A stretch of DNA of 6,438 bases, from contig JAJZSM010000094.1 of the NCBI GenBank assembly GCA_021849765.1, positions 1 through 6,438 on the forward strand, in the 5' to 3' direction. The notes beneath the pieces are model-generated. The model was not told the origin of the DNA. It saw only the letters and a list, made by a program, of their open reading frames with translations, and did no database searches. A program made the translations under genes and the position numbers. Below, in pieces: positions 5,440-6,438 of the stretch (positions within the stretch are counted from its first letter, which is position 1; each line of letters opens with the position of its first letter). This DNA is from Actinomycetes bacterium. GTDB taxonomy: Bacteria > Actinomycetota > Acidimicrobiia > Acidimicrobiales > RAAP-2.

Positions 5440-6003
5440 CACTCGGTACTCGACGTAGTGGTCCTGTCATCGGTCGCCTACGTCGGCACAATGTTCGACA
5501 ACTACTTCGCCTTCGTCGCGCAGCTCCTCGTCACCGAGCCCACGCGTTACCGCCGGGTATCAATCGCCCAGGCCGTCGGAGTCACCGCCCTGGTCATCGT
5601 GGCCGCGGCGGTCGGCTCGGCGCTGACCGCCGTGCCGGCCCAGTGGACCGGCCTGTTCTGTCTCGCACCGTGGTCGATGGCGTGGTTCCGGTGGCGCCAC
5701 CGCGACGCGCGCGCCACCACGACGTATCGACGAGGCGCAATCACCACCGCCGCGGTCACGATCGCTCTCGGTGGCGACAACCTCGGCGTGTGGATCCCCT
5801 TGCTGCGCGCCGATGGCGTCGTCGACGGGATCCTCACCGTCTTCGTATTCGCGTTTTTCGAAGTTCTGTTCTTGCTCAGTGCGCGGGCCCTGACCCGTCA
5901 CCCGGGCGTCAGCACCGTCGGCGAGACCACTGCCCGACGGCTTGTTCCCTGGATCTACGTCGCCTTGGGGATACTCATCCTCGTGGAGAGCGGGTTGCTC
6001 TAA
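5437..6003 (+). CDS. CadD-family (cadmium-resistance type) membrane transporter
   Basis: A 188-residue membrane protein of about the usual CadD length (roughly 190-210 residues). Hydrophobic helices lie at about 4-31, 43-65, 70-84, 103-124, 129-150 and 168-186. Two acidic-Asn motifs typical of the family are present: MFDN (19-22) in the first helix and LGGDNLGVWIP (111-121) in the fourth, matching the hallmark 'GGDNigiYiPl'. Charged loops (RYRR 37-40; FRWRHRDAR 84-92) separate the helices. Staphylococcal CadD confers cadmium resistance, presumably by export. Actinobacterial members are mostly uncharacterised, so the substrate could be another divalent cation or something else. There is a single cysteine (Cys75). 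It starts with GTG directly after a -10-like hexamer and is followed 36 bases later by an MFS gene on the same strand. Confidence 0.87.
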   Translation: MHSVLDVVVLSSVAYVGTMFDNYFAFVAQLLVTEPTRYRRVSIAQAVGVTALVIVAAAVGSALTAVPAQWTGLFCLAPWSMAWFRWRHRDARATTTYRRGAITTAAVTIALGGDNLGVWIPLLRADGVVDGILTVFVFAFFEVLFLLSARALTRHPGVSTVGETTARRLVPWIYVALGILILVESGLL

Positions 6004-6005
6004 CC

Positions 6006-6035
6006 TCGGCGACCGGGGCCGACCGCTAGCGTCGG
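6006..6035. repeat. Two overlapping, mutually exclusive inverted repeats between the CadD and MFS genes
   Basis: TCGGC (6006-6010) can pair with GCCGA (6018-6022) across 7 bases. CCGAC (6019-6023) can instead pair with GTCGG (6031-6035) across 7 bases that contain the palindrome GCTAGC (6025-6030). The middle CCGA is shared, so only one stem can form. No T run follows either stem, so a canonical terminator is not supported. The second repeat covers the MFS -10 hexamer and may be an operator. Confidence 0.35.
6027..6032 (+). promoter_or_regulatory. Candidate leaderless -10 element (TAGCGT) for the MFS gene
   Basis: TAGCGT is followed by CGGAGCC (7 bases) and then the GTG at 6040, which fits a leaderless start. 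GGAG at 6034-6037 sits only two bases from the GTG, too close for a working Shine-Dalgarno site, which favours the leaderless reading. Confidence 0.48.
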
Positions 6036-6039
6036 AGCC

Positions 6040-6438
6040 GTGTCAACGACGACCGCCAACCAGACGCTCAACCGGTTGACCGTCATCGTCGCGTTGCAGT
6101 GGATGGGCGCCACACTCGGCCTACCGTTACTCCCCCTCTTCCTCGAGCATCGCGGAGGAACGCCCACCGTCATTGGCTTCATCATGGCGGCCTTCTTTGT
6201 CGCGGGCGTGGCCACCCAATTCGCACTCGGCCATCTCGCCGACCGCTTCGGGCGCCGTCCGATCCTGATCGCGAGCCTCGTCGTCTACGGCCTGGCGAGC
6301 ATGACCTACTTACTCCCGGTGGCGGCCCCGTGGTTCGCGCTGACTCGCGGCTTCCAGGGAGCAGCCGCGGGCGCCATCGAAGTCGCGTCACTCTCGGCGG
6401 TGTCGGCTCTGTTCGCCGAGTCCGAACGGGGAGATCGG
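6040..6438 (+). CDS. Major facilitator superfamily transporter, N-terminal part (runs off the window)
   Basis: A GTG at 6040 opens 133 codons with no stop before the window ends, so about one third of a typical 400-residue 12-helix MFS protein is present. Helices lie at about 13-35, 44-64, 76-95 and 97-126. The loop between helices 2 and 3 carries the MFS signature motif A, GHLADRFGRRPIL (64-76), with Asp68, Arg69, Gly71 and Arg72-Arg73. Helix 4 has the motif-B-like RGFQGAAAGA (103-112) with Arg103, typical of proton-driven antiporters. That suggests a drug/metabolite efflux-type member, but no substrate can be named. The first helix begins about 13 residues after the GTG, which fits the family. 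It lies 36 bases after the CadD-family gene, with its own candidate leaderless promoter. Confidence 0.88.
   Translation, partial: MSTTTANQTLNRLTVIVALQWMGATLGLPLLPLFLEHRGGTPTVIGFIMAAFFVAGVATQFALGHLADRFGRRPILIASLVVYGLASMTYLLPVAAPWFALTRGFQGAAAGAIEVASLSAVSALFAESERGDR

Noticed and set aside
6006..6022. Intrinsic terminator after the CadD-family gene
   Set aside because: A GC stem exists but no T run follows and the stem is only 5 base pairs, so I list it only as a repeat.
5391..6029. 212-codon plus-strand frame overlapping the CadD-family gene
   Set aside because: It is a very Arg-rich shadow in another frame; the GTG-5437 frame has the CadD motifs and proper membrane helices.
1..6438. Mobile element, CRISPR array, prophage, defence or toxin-antitoxin system
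   Set aside because: I see no spaced direct repeats, transposase or integrase motifs, tRNA-like attachment site, or nuclease/toxin signatures on either strand; composition looks even across the window.

Overview
The window looks like an ordinary chromosomal segment of a high-GC actinobacterium. The DNA is GC-rich by eye, the genes are tightly packed, and GTG starts are common. Several genes have a TANNNT -10 hexamer only 6-7 bases before the start codon, which is the arrangement of leaderless actinobacterial transcripts. Acidimicrobiia or a related deep actinobacterial lineage is my guess; that part is inference. I see no rRNA, tRNA, CRISPR array, insertion sequence or phage gene, and no clear sign of an undescribed defence or mobile system. 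No gap between genes exceeds about 75 bases.

Left block (1-2899, + strand). Three genes overlap end to end: the C-terminus of an Lrp/AsnC-type regulator, a class III PLP aminotransferase, and a DAO-family FAD amine oxidoreductase. A regulator with an amine transaminase and a flavin amine oxidase is typical of actinobacterial polyamine/diamine catabolism loci, so this is probably the end of a putrescine- or related amine-utilisation operon that starts left of the window.

Middle block (2901-5365, - strand). In transcription order there is a short (ACT-less) threonine/serine dehydratase-like enzyme, an exported cysteine-free protein of unknown function, and a five-helix membrane protein. The membrane protein's last loop and helix align without gaps to a potassium-channel pore whose selectivity filter has been lost. 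The block converges on the amine operon with one base between the stop codons. The second and third genes each have their own candidate leaderless promoter, so they may be transcribed separately from the dehydratase.

Right block (5437-6438, + strand). A CadD-family (cadmium-resistance-type) membrane transporter is followed by the N-terminal third of a major facilitator superfamily (MFS) transporter that runs off the window. Both start with GTG just after a TANNNT hexamer, and both starts lie beside inverted repeats that could be operators. The CadD gene and the dehydratase are divergent and share a 71-base promoter region with the same hexamer (TAAGGT) on each strand.

The points most worth a second look are the degenerate channel-like pore protein, the consistent leaderless promoter layout at four genes, and the palindromes on the CadD and MFS promoters.
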